DNA of 64,000 nucleotides from Ruminococcaceae bacterium UBA7080 (GTDB taxonomy: Bacteria > Bacillota > Clostridia > Oscillospirales > Acutalibacteraceae). The notes under the pieces were generated by a model. It saw only the letters and a list, made by a program, of their open reading frames with translations. It did not search any database and was not told the origin of the DNA. Made by a program: the position numbers and the translations under genes. The stretch spans positions 19,662 through 83,661 of the forward strand of contig DKZG01000003.1 in assembly GCA_002493595.1 (NCBI GenBank), in the 5' to 3' direction. Below are positions 1 to 9,134 of the stretch, in pieces; the first letter of the stretch is position 1; each line of letters starts with the position of its first letter.

Positions 1-26
1 AGATATTAAACGTCTTGCTGAATAAT

Positions 27-554
27 TCATCTTTGAAAAATATTACCGCCGCTGCAGTCAACAGCTACAGTAAGCGGAAAGCGGTCAAAGCTGAGTCTTT
101 TTACCGACTCACAACCCAAATCCTCAAAGGCAATAACCTCACACGAGGTTATACACTTGGAGGCAAGTGCACCGGCTCCGCCTATAGCACACAAATAAAC
201 TGCTTTATTTCTTATAATAGCATCACAAACGGCCTTGCTGCGCTCTCCTTTACCAACCATTGCAGCTACACCTCTGTCAAGAAAATCAGGCGCGTACACA
301 TCCATTCTTCCTGATGTGGTAGGACCGCAGGAGCCGACTGCCAAACCTTCAGGAGCAGGTGTAGGACCTGCATAATATATAACTGCATCATTTAATGAAT
401 ACGGCAGCTCCCTGCCCTGTTCAATGAACTGAGTTATTCTTTTATGTGCCGCGTCACGCGAGGTATAAACGGTTCCTGACAAAACCACTCTGTCACCGGC
501 CTTCAGCATAGGCGCATATTCTCTTAGTTGATTTGTATTAAGTATATATTCCAT
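27..554 (-). CDS. Fumarate hydratase class I, beta (C-terminal) subunit
   Basis: 175-residue protein matching the C-terminal subunit of two-subunit, iron-sulfur class I fumarases and tartrate dehydratases, which hydrate fumarate to malate. Visible signatures are VVLSGTVYTSRDAAHKR near the start, GSCGPTTSGRMD in the middle and VGKGERSK, which in this family help bind the dicarboxylate. The length is usual for the beta subunit, so it looks complete, ending 26 bases inside the window edge. Its ATG shares one base with the stop of the upstream coiled-coil gene, so the two are probably co-translated. The alpha subunit that carries the Fe-S cysteines is not upstream; it may lie beyond base 1. L(+)-tartrate dehydratase beta subunit is the alternative. 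Confidence 0.9.
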   Translation of the reverse strand: MEYILNTNQLREYAPMLKAGDRVVLSGTVYTSRDAAHKRITQFIEQGRELPYSLNDAVIYYAGPTPAPEGLAVGSCGPTTSGRMDVYAPDFLDRGVAAMVGKGERSKAVCDAIIRNKAVYLCAIGGAGALASKCITSCEVIAFEDLGCESVKRLSFDRFPLTVAVDCSGGNIFQR

Positions 555-796
555 TATTTATTACCCAGTGCTTTTTTCAGCTGCATATTTTCAGCCTTAA
601 GATTTTTATTTTCTTCTTCCATGACTTCAAGAATAGCAATATTCTGTTTAAGCTCACGGCTAATGGATTTCAACTGAAAATCAAGATTCGTATTGACGAT
701 TTCAAGTCTTTGGCATTCAAAATTTACATCTTCGAGGGCTGCCATTAGGCGTGATATTTCATTGATTAATTCTTTTACATCATTTTTGTCTGTCAC
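554..796 (-). CDS. Small coiled-coil protein of unknown function
   Basis: 80-residue acidic protein, almost entirely predicted helix, with Leu/Ile at heptad spacing from about residue 9 to 76 (for example NIAILEVMEEENKNLKAEN). It resembles short leucine-zipper proteins but I recognise no named family. It starts with GTG at 796, preceded by a strong GGAGGG six bases upstream. Its stop overlaps the fumarase beta start by one base, which argues that it is a real, translationally coupled gene. A role in dimerisation or in fumarase assembly is only a guess from position. Confidence 0.7.
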   Translation of the reverse strand: MTDKNDVKELINEISRLMAALEDVNFECQRLEIVNTNLDFQLKSISRELKQNIAILEVMEEENKNLKAENMQLKKALGNK

Positions 797-830
797 AGCA
801 GTCCCTCCTATTAAATATAATTAAGCATAA

Positions 831-861
831 AAGAGGTTGTGAGAAACAACCTCTTTTTTTG
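831..861 (-). terminator. Intrinsic terminator after the first foldase gene
   Basis: Hairpin of about 9-10 bp (AGAGGTTGT/ACAACCTCT, loop about 5) with T-runs on both sides, so it can act in both directions. On the minus strand it lies 17-47 bases after the foldase stop and separates it from the coiled-coil/fumarase pair. Confidence 0.75.
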
Positions 862-877
862 CGAGAAATACTCTTTA

Positions 878-2734
878 TTAGTTAGAGATGTCTACATCTT
901 TTTCAAAGTAACGAGAACCGAACCAATTTTCCTTAAGTTCATATTCTTTCTCTAATTTTTTATTTGCAGAATTGCTGTCATCTGATGCAAGTGCCTGCTT
1001 TGCATTATACTGCCATACGGTCTGGTCATTTTTGCCTGAAAAATACATAATATGGTATCCATACTCAGTTCTTACAATTCCGGTATCACCGACTCTTCTG
1101 GCATTATCAAAACACCAAGCTGAGAAGGAATTAACCATCTGGCCGGTAACAACATTTGAATAGAGACCGCCTTCTGATGCTGAACCGTCTGCAGAATTAT
1201 CTTTTGCAAGCTGAGCAAAGGCATCCTCTGTCTTATCCCAGGAAGCAAGAAGGTCTTTAGCCTTATTATATGCAGCTTTCCACTGCTTAGCGGTAGCAGT
1301 AGTTACTGCGGCATCCTTTTCGTTGGTCTCAGGCTTAATGAGAACGTGACGAACATTAACGGTCTTTCTGTTAGAAACAGAAGCCGGAGAAAGAACATAA
1401 ACAACAGATGTGCTGTACTGCTTTATATCGCCTGCTTTTCTGTCCTTGCTGAAAAGCCAATCCAAACCTGAATACTTTAATTCTTCATCCTCCGAATGCT
1501 CTTCGCCCTCTTCATGCTCATGCGCATCAGCAGTCGCAATAGCATATTGTCTTGACTGAAGAGCCGCTTTGGTCATACCTATTTCAGTTGAATAGGCATC
1601 ATCCTTATAGGCTTCCTTTGAAAAATCATCTGCTGCATACTGTGAGCATAATGCTGCGAAATTAGAAGCATCAGACTTAAGTTTTTTAGCAAATTCCTTT
1701 GCTTCATCCTCACTGCTGCACTCAAAGAATCTGATATCTACAGTCTCGAAGTCAGCCTTGTGTTCATTTTTATACTTATTTAAATCATCGGCAGTATATT
1801 CTTTATTTGCTACATTGGAACTAAGCTCCGCCTGATAATTCTGAGCGATATACTGACGTGTCGTTTCAGTCCTAAATACTGATTCAGTAACGCCTTTACC
1901 CATAGCTCGCACGAGATAACCGCTGAGTGTATAACCATACTTATTTGCAGTTTCTCTATACTGTGTAATCGTTTCCTTAAGCTCATTCTGCTGTTCATCC
2001 GTAATCTCCGGCTCTTTGCCGTCATTTGCATCAACAGCAGCAAGATAATAAGTATAAGTATTTTCAATAGAGTCTAAAACAAGGTCATGCATATGCTCTT
2101 CCCAAGTCATTTCCTCATTTTTCTCTTTGTCTTTATATGTCTGCTTTGAAAGCTTTTTGCTGAAGTCAACATCAAGGCCTGCCTGTGCCGGATCGATACC
2201 GTACTGCTCGTACTGGCTCTGCTGTGACTGCATTGTATTATAGGTTGTTGCAAAATAGAAATTGTACGTAGCAACCTTAATTTTAGCTTTATTATCGCCA
2301 TTGCTTACCGTCATTCCGGTAAAATACTGTGCCGGCAGACTGAGTGAAGCAATAAATCCTTTTCTGACTGCACCTGTTGCAACATATGTTACAAGCAAAG
2401 CAACAATAATAACAACACAAACCGCTGATTTGATAATGGTTGCTGTGCGCTTTGGTACACTGCCTGCTGCATTGCTGCCTACTGCAGAATACTTATCCGA
2501 TAATTTTTTAATTTTGCTGTCCAGCTCGTCAAGTTTGGCTTTATCGGTTTCTTTAGCCTTAGCCTCTTTAAGTGAATCAATCTGAGATTTAATTGCACTC
2601 CTTTTGGCATCATTTTTTTCTTTAGCCTTCGCTTTTTGCTTTGCAAGCTTTTCAGCCTTCTTTGCTTGCTTATCCTTGTCGGAACCAAGACTTCCGCCGG
2701 TAAGCAAATCCTCATCTAATTGTTTCTTTGCCAT
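878..2734 (-). CDS. Membrane-anchored parvulin-type peptidyl-prolyl isomerase (PrsA/SurA-like)
   Basis: 618 residues. Residues 1-95 are very Lys/Glu/Asp-rich, probably cytoplasmic and partly coiled coil. One transmembrane segment follows at about 103-121 (IIKSAVCVVIIVALLVTYVA), then a large outer part with a SurA-N-like helical region and a PpiC rotamase domain at about 455-562 (VRHVLIKPE ... GDTGIVRTEYGYHIMYF). Such proteins help exported proteins fold outside the membrane. Unlike PrsA there is no lipobox; the anchor is the internal transmembrane helix. An acidic His-rich stretch (HEHEEGEEH) at about 398-413 is unusual. ATG at 2734 follows AAGGATG. The next gene upstream is a paralogue of the same length. 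Confidence 0.85.
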   Translation of the reverse strand: MAKKQLDEDLLTGGSLGSDKDKQAKKAEKLAKQKAKAKEKNDAKRSAIKSQIDSLKEAKAKETDKAKLDELDSKIKKLSDKYSAVGSNAAGSVPKRTATIIKSAVCVVIIVALLVTYVATGAVRKGFIASLSLPAQYFTGMTVSNGDNKAKIKVATYNFYFATTYNTMQSQQSQYEQYGIDPAQAGLDVDFSKKLSKQTYKDKEKNEEMTWEEHMHDLVLDSIENTYTYYLAAVDANDGKEPEITDEQQNELKETITQYRETANKYGYTLSGYLVRAMGKGVTESVFRTETTRQYIAQNYQAELSSNVANKEYTADDLNKYKNEHKADFETVDIRFFECSSEDEAKEFAKKLKSDASNFAALCSQYAADDFSKEAYKDDAYSTEIGMTKAALQSRQYAIATADAHEHEEGEEHSEDEELKYSGLDWLFSKDRKAGDIKQYSTSVVYVLSPASVSNRKTVNVRHVLIKPETNEKDAAVTTATAKQWKAAYNKAKDLLASWDKTEDAFAQLAKDNSADGSASEGGLYSNVVTGQMVNSFSAWCFDNARRVGDTGIVRTEYGYHIMYFSGKNDQTVWQYNAKQALASDDSNSANKKLEKEYELKENWFGSRYFEKDVDISN

Positions 2735-2821
2735 ATTTTTTCATCCTTTTACAGAGTTAGTAATATATTCAACAGTATTTTACACTATTATTTAGAATAA
2801 TACAAGTGTTATTTTCAGCAA

Positions 2822-4681
2822 TTACTGAATAGCCTGAGCCGAATTCGACGCTGCAGCTTGTTTAGCCGCCTCCAGCTTATCCAGCATCAACCGGCTGTTG
2901 GCTTTTTCAAGTGCTGATTTATGAAGCTTCACGTCAAGTGAATCAATTGATTTCTCAAGTTTATTATCTCTAACATCGGAAATGATTTTTGCTTCATAAA
3001 CCGGTCCGCAGTTAACAAAGAACATAATATGATAGCCAAACTGTGATTTCACAATCTCTGTATCACCATATTTGCGCTTATCGTCCATTGCCCAGTCTTC
3101 AAATTCAGCAACCATCTGATCTTTTGAGACATTCTCATATAAGCCACCATAAAGACCACTGTTGCCGGCACTTGTTGATTCAGTATCTGTACTGTTTTTT
3201 TCAGCAAGCATTGCAAATGAGGATTCACTCTTATCGCCGTCATTATACGCTTTCAAAATGCTTTCAGCCTTTTCTTTGGCGGCTTTCCACTGATCATCAG
3301 TATAATCGGCCTGACCTGTCTGAGGGTCAATCTGATCATCCTCAGCCTCAGGAGTAATCAAAATATGCCTAACGGAATACGTTTCATCGGGACACTTAAC
3401 AGCCTGTTCGGTTTTCAGAATAATATAAGCATAGCCGGTATGGTTATTAACATAGTATTTAACTGTACCTGTGGGTTCTTTTTCATCGAAAAGCCAATCT
3501 GTTATCTTCTCATCAAAGGGAGACTGTGCACCGTAAATTACTCCGTCAACATTTGCTTTGTAATTATCGATGGCTTCTTTTTCGGCATCTGCCTTTTTCA
3601 CTTTCGGATCCTGCTGCACAGCAGATGCAACATACTGATCAATATAATCCTTATAAGCAACAGGAACTAAATCAATAATAGACTGCCTGTCAGTAATTTT
3701 TGACATATATTCTTTTATTTTTTTCTCTGACTCAGCCTTGCCTTCTTCAGAACTCGTATCGTAATCAAGACCTAAATAAGAGATATTTACCTGATAATAT
3801 TCCTTTTTATTTTCATCAAAAAATTTATTAATTTCTTCATCGGAGGATTTATTATTCAGGGTGTAGATTCCCTTATAATTTGTGGATGTAAAATAATATT
3901 CGAGATATAGCCTAACTGTATCCGCTGTACAAAATTCGCCGAAAATTTCAGCTATATAGTCATCAAGCGCCTGATTATTTTCAGAGGCAGACTCTTTAAG
4001 ACTTTCAATCTGGGTATTAATAATGTCCTTTTGCTTATCCGAAAGCGTTATGCCTTCTTCCCGGGCAGCATTATAAAAATAAACAGATGTCTTCAGTAAA
4101 TCCATTGCTTCACTCTGAAAGCGCTCCATCCAAGAAATTTTATTTCCTTCTTTGTCTTCTGTATACTGCGTCGTATAGTCGGCTGATGTGTCAAGATTAT
4201 AATAAGATGCTCTTTCCTCGTATTTGCTGATTACATCATTGAGATAAAAACTATATATACCTAAGCTTGATTTCTTGCCATCAATTGTTGCTGCAACCGA
4301 AGCATAATTCATTAAATGATTTTCTTTTCCGTTAGGTACTGTGTAATACCTGACACCAAGCACAGCAATAACGGCAATAACAACTGCCACAAAAATGGCA
4401 AGAGGTATAAACTTAAGCGGTTCCTTGTTAATTACAATCTGATTTGACGGCTCAATATTAACAGGACTTATTGAACTGTTTGCTGAATTGCTTTGATTGT
4501 CACTGAAATCGGTTGAAGCAAACATATCGTTATTCAGAGTAGGTGCTTCGGCCTCAAACTCCCAATTATCATTTGTTTCGTATTTGACGCCGTTTTTCTC
4601 TTCAAGTGTGTCATCACTCTTTTGACTAACATCATCAAGCGAATCAGTATCATTGCCGAGATACTTTTCCTTATCGTCCAT
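2822..4681 (-). CDS. Membrane-anchored parvulin-type peptidyl-prolyl isomerase, paralogue
   Basis: 619 residues, with the same plan as its downstream neighbour: an acidic cytoplasmic N-terminus (about 1-88, here Asp/Asn/Ser-rich rather than Lys-rich), one transmembrane segment at about 91-110, a helical chaperone-like region, and a C-terminal PpiC domain at about 430-555 (VRHILITPE ... GDTEIVKSQFGYHIMFF). The acceptable start is ATG 4681 with GGAG seven bases upstream. The near-identical length and tandem placement indicate a duplication, with the cytoplasmic tails since diverged. It is probably an extracytoplasmic foldase; substrates are unknown. Confidence 0.85.
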   Translation of the reverse strand: MDDKEKYLGNDTDSLDDVSQKSDDTLEEKNGVKYETNDNWEFEAEAPTLNNDMFASTDFSDNQSNSANSSISPVNIEPSNQIVINKEPLKFIPLAIFVAVVIAVIAVLGVRYYTVPNGKENHLMNYASVAATIDGKKSSLGIYSFYLNDVISKYEERASYYNLDTSADYTTQYTEDKEGNKISWMERFQSEAMDLLKTSVYFYNAAREEGITLSDKQKDIINTQIESLKESASENNQALDDYIAEIFGEFCTADTVRLYLEYYFTSTNYKGIYTLNNKSSDEEINKFFDENKKEYYQVNISYLGLDYDTSSEEGKAESEKKIKEYMSKITDRQSIIDLVPVAYKDYIDQYVASAVQQDPKVKKADAEKEAIDNYKANVDGVIYGAQSPFDEKITDWLFDEKEPTGTVKYYVNNHTGYAYIILKTEQAVKCPDETYSVRHILITPEAEDDQIDPQTGQADYTDDQWKAAKEKAESILKAYNDGDKSESSFAMLAEKNSTDTESTSAGNSGLYGGLYENVSKDQMVAEFEDWAMDDKRKYGDTEIVKSQFGYHIMFFVNCGPVYEAKIISDVRDNKLEKSIDSLDVKLHKSALEKANSRLMLDKLEAAKQAAASNSAQAIQ

Positions 4682-4827
4682 ATAAACACTCCTAAAATAA
4701 ATATAGATACTTATAAAGTATACAACAATATAAGTATCAATGCAACAAAATTATTATTTCAGCTGTTAAAAAACTGTAAACTGCTTGTAAATAATAATTC
4801 CAATTTTAAGGATAAACATCATTTTAC

Positions 4828-4856
4828 TTGAAATCGGGCACACAATGTAGTATGAT
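4828..4856 (+). promoter_or_regulatory. Sigma-A promoter of the O-antigen-ligase-type gene
   Basis: TTGAAA, 17-bp spacer, TATGAT. The expected start of transcription near 4863 leaves a leader of about 47 bases before the ATG at 4910. The intergenic region 4682-4909 is divergent and AT-rich; nothing else is evident in it. Confidence 0.7.
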
Positions 4857-4909
4857 GTTGGTATTAAAATATAAAATTAAATATTTAATTTATATATTGA
4901 GGTTAATTT

Positions 4910-6304
4910 ATGAAAAATAAAATAAGCAGTTTCAAAGATAAATACCGCGAAAATCCCGGCTGGTACTGGCTTTTAGCGGCAATTTTTCTTTTTCCAATTC
5001 TGCCGGAATATATAAGTCCGTTTATTCTTTTTATCGGCTTTATTGTTTTTAAGCGTCAATGGACACATGAAGGCAAAAAGGCAAGGGTAGGAACCCTTGG
5101 AAAAATGATGATGGCCTTTATGGGACTTGCACTGATAAGCACCATTTGGTCGGGAACAAAATTCTCTACCTTTTCCACGGCAATGCTTTGGTGGGGTATG
5201 TTTCTGATTGAGGTTATGATTTATAATCTGGCGGTTACAAGGCAAAGAATTGACAAAATTCTTTCAACCATGGTTATATCGGGCGGCATAAACGGTTTTA
5301 TAGGAGCGCTTCAGATTTGCTCATATACATTGTATCGATTTGGACTAATACCAAAGCATCTTGTTTTTGTTACTCCGTTTTACAGATATATTGACCAGGC
5401 TGTTTATGATGTATTGCCTTTTGAAATCAGCACATCTATGTGGGCATCACGAGCCAGCGGTTTCTTTTCCAATCCAAATCTATTATCAACTTATATGATA
5501 ATTGTATTTCCGATTTCAATATATCTTTATTTAAACGCTAAATCAAAAAAACAGAAAACATTTTATTTTATATTTAATATTCTGATAAGTGCAGGTCTTA
5601 GCTCCACGATGACTCGAGCCGGATGCTTTCTTGCAATATTCGGATGGATATTTATGTTTATCGTCCTTGCAAAAAAATACGCTAAACCAATGCTGCAGAT
5701 TTTCATTCCGACTGTATGTGTAATTATACCATCAATTCTCACAAGATACGGCTTAATCTTTAAAACTGTCGGTCAGATCAGCGGCGGCGGCAGCGGCGGA
5801 GTTGAAGCGAAAAAATCATCAGCAGCACATTTTCGTATATGGGAAAGTCTTATTGACTATCTGACCAGCCATCTGAAAACGTTTTTTGCCGGGCTTGGAT
5901 TCGGTGTTGAGGAAACGGGTCAAGTACTTTTAAACGAATACAGTCTCAACAAGCCCCATGCTCACAACTTTGTGCTTGAAACGTGGATGGAGCTTGGTAT
6001 AATCGGTGTTATCCTTTTGATGGTTATTATACTTTGTGCTTTCGGCAAAATGCTTGAAATAAATGCAAATAACGGCAAGAAATTTACTTTAGTCTTTTGC
6101 GTATTTACCTCTATGCTTATATATTTAGTCTTTGGTTTAACCGACTATATATTCAATTCACCAAAGCAGATCATACTTTTATTTATACTTTTGGGATTGA
6201 CACAAGCTATAAGCCATTGCTATGATAAAACAATCATTAAAGATTCACATTCGCTTAAAGAAGTCACGGTAAGAGAAATCGAAAACACAATTCATCAGAA
6301 ATAA
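4910..6304 (+). CDS. O-antigen ligase / Wzy-type polysaccharide polymerase family membrane protein
   Basis: 464 residues with roughly ten to twelve hydrophobic membrane segments and a large loop at about 280-350. The loop ends in a PHAHNFVLETWMELGIIG motif typical of the Wzy_C/WaaL superfamily, where the conserved His and nearby Arg act in glycan transfer from an undecaprenyl-linked donor. It is a single gene with its own promoter and terminator and no glycosyltransferase next to it, so the substrate (capsule, teichoic or wall polysaccharide) cannot be named. A GGGSGG stretch at about residue 291 lies in the outer loop. Family fairly sure; function inferred. Confidence 0.75.
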   Translation: MKNKISSFKDKYRENPGWYWLLAAIFLFPILPEYISPFILFIGFIVFKRQWTHEGKKARVGTLGKMMMAFMGLALISTIWSGTKFSTFSTAMLWWGMFLIEVMIYNLAVTRQRIDKILSTMVISGGINGFIGALQICSYTLYRFGLIPKHLVFVTPFYRYIDQAVYDVLPFEISTSMWASRASGFFSNPNLLSTYMIIVFPISIYLYLNAKSKKQKTFYFIFNILISAGLSSTMTRAGCFLAIFGWIFMFIVLAKKYAKPMLQIFIPTVCVIIPSILTRYGLIFKTVGQISGGGSGGVEAKKSSAAHFRIWESLIDYLTSHLKTFFAGLGFGVEETGQVLLNEYSLNKPHAHNFVLETWMELGIIGVILLMVIILCAFGKMLEINANNGKKFTLVFCVFTSMLIYLVFGLTDYIFNSPKQIILLFILLGLTQAISHCYDKTIIKDSHSLKEVTVREIENTIHQK

Positions 6305-6309
6305 AAGAA

Positions 6310-6353
6310 AAGCAATCAGATAAGCTAAATCGGCTGTCTGATTGCTTGTTTAT
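6310..6353. terminator. Bidirectional terminator between convergent genes
   Basis: An 11-bp perfect stem (6310-6320 with 6337-6347, core AGCAATCAGA) and T-rich sequence on the right; the opposite strand also has a short T-rich flank. It serves the plus-strand membrane protein gene and perhaps the minus-strand lipoprotein gene. Confidence 0.75.
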
Positions 6354-6356
6354 TTA

Positions 6357-8204
6357 TTATTTTAGTGATATACCCTCTACAAACCATCCGTTAAGCGTTA
6401 AGCATTTTGACGGCTGATTATCGTTATAATATTTGCAGAAATCATATCCTGCGCCGCCCTGAGCCTGAACGAGAGGTATCTTTCCGTCAGCGAGCAGCTT
6501 GTAAACATCATCATAATTCGTTTTTATGTTTTCATCATCAGAAACAAAAGTAGAATAAATAGCGTCGGTTGCACAGCTTGCAAGAGTAACCGTACCGCCT
6601 TTAAAATCACTGAGACAATCTTTGACAGCTTCACCGTAATTATTAACGACTGTTGTGTACGCATCCTTGTTATTTTCACCGGCCGCTATTACATTCAAAT
6701 CAAAATCAAAATCGTTTTTTGATGTAAAGGCTGATGCTGCATGATCATTGCCACCGGTAAATACTGCTGTGACACCACAATTAAACATCGTATCACAAAT
6801 AGCTGCATATCTGTCGACCATTTTAAATGTTGTGCTGTAGTTATACTCATTGGTCATTGCAACACCGGTACTGTTGCCATAGGTATCTGTATTTTCCCAA
6901 TGAGAAAACATATAGCCCTCCTTAGGCGGAGCAGAAACAACAGTCACATCACTTTCTGCTGCGTATGAACCGCTTCCTGTTGACTCGCCTTCACCGCCTT
7001 CACCTGTAACAACTGTAAGGTTAAAGGTTGGCGTTTTGCTTAATTCATAAATAGGAATAAGCTTAATATTTTCGTTGATATCGCTGATTTTTGTATTCGC
7101 ACTCTCTTTATTCTCAATAGTAACAGAGGCACTTGTCTCCCAGCGGCTGAAAACCATATTCTTTGCAGCTACCGGTGCTGTAATGTCACATTCACCGTTT
7201 TCATCCACATTAATGGCTGTGTCAACTGTTTTTCCGTCTGCTGACATAATTTCAACGTTATATGCACCCTCAGCATCCTTATATGTTGCAGTCAGTGTAC
7301 AATCACATTTTTCTACAATGAGATTCATTGCAGCGTCTTTTTCAGAGGAAATATTTACTTTTTTATCCTTAACACCTTTCGTGTCACTCTTAACCTCCCA
7401 CTTATCAAATACCTTTCCCTCAGGAGCAGGAGCAGCAGAAATAGTTACATTTGAACCTTCGGTATAGGTACCTGAACCGAGACCGTTAACAACATTCACT
7501 TTAAAAGTTTTATCCTTTATATCAGAAATCTTTTTATAACATGCAGTGACGGAAAAATCAAAGCTGTAATTGCGAAGCGGTGAATCATACTCAGCCCAAT
7601 CCACAGTAACGGGTTTACCTAAACTGTCCGCTGCATAAGCTGCACCCTGAACAAATCCGGCACCGTAATTCGTTGAGTTTTTGCTGTCAAACTGACCAAA
7701 ATAACCAAGCTCTGTATTTCCGTTCATAACAGTCAGATAACCTGCAAGAAAGCCGGCCTGAAGAACATCAAAAGATACACTCATAACATTTTTAACAAAT
7801 CGGTCTGTTGTGTCATCTGCCGAATGCGGTATTGCATCAATAAGAATAAAACAAATATCAGGATAAGAAGCAGCAATTTCATATGCGCTCACAGCAAAAT
7901 CAGCACCCGGTAAAATAATATATTTTGCACCATTTTCAGCTGAAAGTGAAACATATTTCTCAATATTTTCGGTTGTAATTTTATCTTCTTCTAAAACAGG
8001 CTGGTAATAACGGCAGGTCATCGCATTTTCGTCAGCATAAGATTGGATTCCCTCCCATGCACTTTGATTATAACCATCATCATTAATTGTTGCACCGTTT
8101 GTTATCAAAACGATATCGCTTTTTAAGTCCTCTTTTTTTGTGCAGCCGGCAAACACACAGCCTAACAGCACAAGGCACATAAGAACAGAAATTATCTTTT
8201 TCAT
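6357..8204 (-). CDS. BMP-family (basic membrane protein/PnrA-like) lipoprotein with three inserted beta-repeats
   Basis: 615 residues from ATG 8204, chosen because GGAGG lies seven bases upstream; the longer reading start has no such site. Lipoprotein signal peptide with probable lipobox FAGC and Cys-21. Residues 30-225 (NDDGYNQSAWEGI ... GYFGQFDSKNSTNYGAGFVQG) and 466-615 (CGVTAVFTGGNDHAASAF ... NGWFVEGISL) are the two halves of a BMP substrate-binding protein, usually the nucleoside-binding part of an ABC importer. Between them, at about 233-465, lie three tandem repeats of InlB B-repeat/bacterial-repeat type, each with an FxxWE motif (near 269, 355 and 436). No permease or ATPase genes are nearby. 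Confidence 0.85.
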   Translation of the reverse strand: MKKIISVLMCLVLLGCVFAGCTKKEDLKSDIVLITNGATINDDGYNQSAWEGIQSYADENAMTCRYYQPVLEEDKITTENIEKYVSLSAENGAKYIILPGADFAVSAYEIAASYPDICFILIDAIPHSADDTTDRFVKNVMSVSFDVLQAGFLAGYLTVMNGNTELGYFGQFDSKNSTNYGAGFVQGAAYAADSLGKPVTVDWAEYDSPLRNYSFDFSVTACYKKISDIKDKTFKVNVVNGLGSGTYTEGSNVTISAAPAPEGKVFDKWEVKSDTKGVKDKKVNISSEKDAAMNLIVEKCDCTLTATYKDAEGAYNVEIMSADGKTVDTAINVDENGECDITAPVAAKNMVFSRWETSASVTIENKESANTKISDINENIKLIPIYELSKTPTFNLTVVTGEGGEGESTGSGSYAAESDVTVVSAPPKEGYMFSHWENTDTYGNSTGVAMTNEYNYSTTFKMVDRYAAICDTMFNCGVTAVFTGGNDHAASAFTSKNDFDFDLNVIAAGENNKDAYTTVVNNYGEAVKDCLSDFKGGTVTLASCATDAIYSTFVSDDENIKTNYDDVYKLLADGKIPLVQAQGGAGYDFCKYYNDNQPSKCLTLNGWFVEGISLK

Positions 8205-8245
8205 CGTTTTCCTCCAAAAACTCACGAAGATATTAATACTAATTT

Positions 8246-8274
8246 ATAATATCAAAAAAAATAGAATAATGCAA
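8246..8274 (-). promoter_or_regulatory. Sigma-A promoter of the BMP lipoprotein gene
   Basis: On the minus strand TTGCAT (8269-8274), 17-bp spacer, TATTAT (8246-8251). It lies just upstream of the lipoprotein start and back to back with the plus-strand promoter at 8285. Confidence 0.65.
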
Positions 8275-8284
8275 TAGTAATTTG

Positions 8285-8313
8285 TTGATTTAAAGATTGA
8301 AAACGCTTATAAT
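8285..8313 (+). promoter_or_regulatory. Sigma-A promoter of the methylthioadenosine salvage operon
   Basis: TTGATT, 17-bp spacer, TATAAT. The -10 box covers the ATG at 8312 and predicts a transcript starting near 8320, which is why the start at 8330 was chosen for the first gene; the leader would be only about ten bases long. Confidence 0.7.
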
Positions 8314-8329
8314 GAGCTTGGGTGATTTT

Positions 8330-9133
8330 ATGTTAAAGAGGCAACTGGAATATATAAGAACAATAACCGACTTTATGCCGGAAACAGCAATTGTGCTCGG
8401 AAGCGGTCTCGGAAGTCTGGCAGACGAAATAGAAATTATGAATACTATTAATTATAATGACATTCCCGATTTTCCGATATCCACAGCGCCCGGTCATAAG
8501 GGCCGCTTTGTTTTTGGGAAAATTGAAGAAAAAAATGTCGTAATCATGCAGGGCAGAATACACCTTTATGAGGGCTACACACCAAAGCAGGTTGTTAATC
8601 CCATAAGACTTATGAAAATGATGGGTGCAAACAAGCTGCTGCTTACAAATGCCAGCGGGGGTATCAACACACACTTCAAAGTCGGTGACTTTATGTTGAT
8701 CAATGATCACATCTCCTGCTTTGTGCCATCCCCTCTTATCGGAAAAAATGATAATTCTGTCGGAGTACGTTTTCCTGATATGAGTCAGGTATATTCTAAG
8801 CGAATGAGTGATATAATTTCGAATACGGCACAGGACGAAGAAATCAACTTAAAATCAGGCATATATCTGCAGCTGACCGGTCCGAATTTTGAAACACCGG
8901 CAGAAATCAGAATGGCAAAAGTCTTAGGTGCCGATGCAGTGGGTATGAGCACTGCCATAGAGGCCCAGGCAGCAAAACACTGCGGTTTTGAAGTGGGTGC
9001 AGTCAGTGTTATTTCCAACCTGGCCTGCGGCATAAGCAAAACACCGATAACAAGCGAAGAAGTAGAAGAGACAGCAAATAAAATTGCTCCTTTATTTAAA
9101 AGACTTATCAAAAAATCAGTAGGTAATTTTTAA
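8330..9133 (+). CDS. Purine nucleoside phosphorylase, trimeric 6-oxopurine type (possible methylthioinosine phosphorylase)
   Basis: 267 residues from ATG 8330, preceded by GGGTGA; earlier in-frame TTG 8297 and ATG 8312 overlap the promoter. Low-molecular-mass PNP/MTAP family: GSGLG phosphate loop, [32 protein letters not shown] and a [11 protein letters not shown]lu. The ISNLA motif carries the Asn that in this family selects 6-oxopurines (inosine, guanosine) rather than adenine. The enzyme splits nucleosides with phosphate to a base and a pentose-1-phosphate. It is followed after one base by mtnA and then by an MTA/SAH deaminase, so its real substrate may be methylthioinosine. That substrate call is inference; the family is clear. 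Confidence 0.9.
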   Translation: MLKRQLEYIRTITDFMPETAIVLGSGLGSLADEIEIMNTINYNDIPDFPISTAPGHKGRFVFGKIEEKNVVIMQGRIHLYEGYTPKQVVNPIRLMKMMGANKLLLTNASGGINTHFKVGDFMLINDHISCFVPSPLIGKNDNSVGVRFPDMSQVYSKRMSDIISNTAQDEEINLKSGIYLQLTGPNFETPAEIRMAKVLGADAVGMSTAIEAQAAKHCGFEVGAVSVISNLACGISKTPITSEEVEETANKIAPLFKRLIKKSVGNF

Positions 9134-9134
9134 T

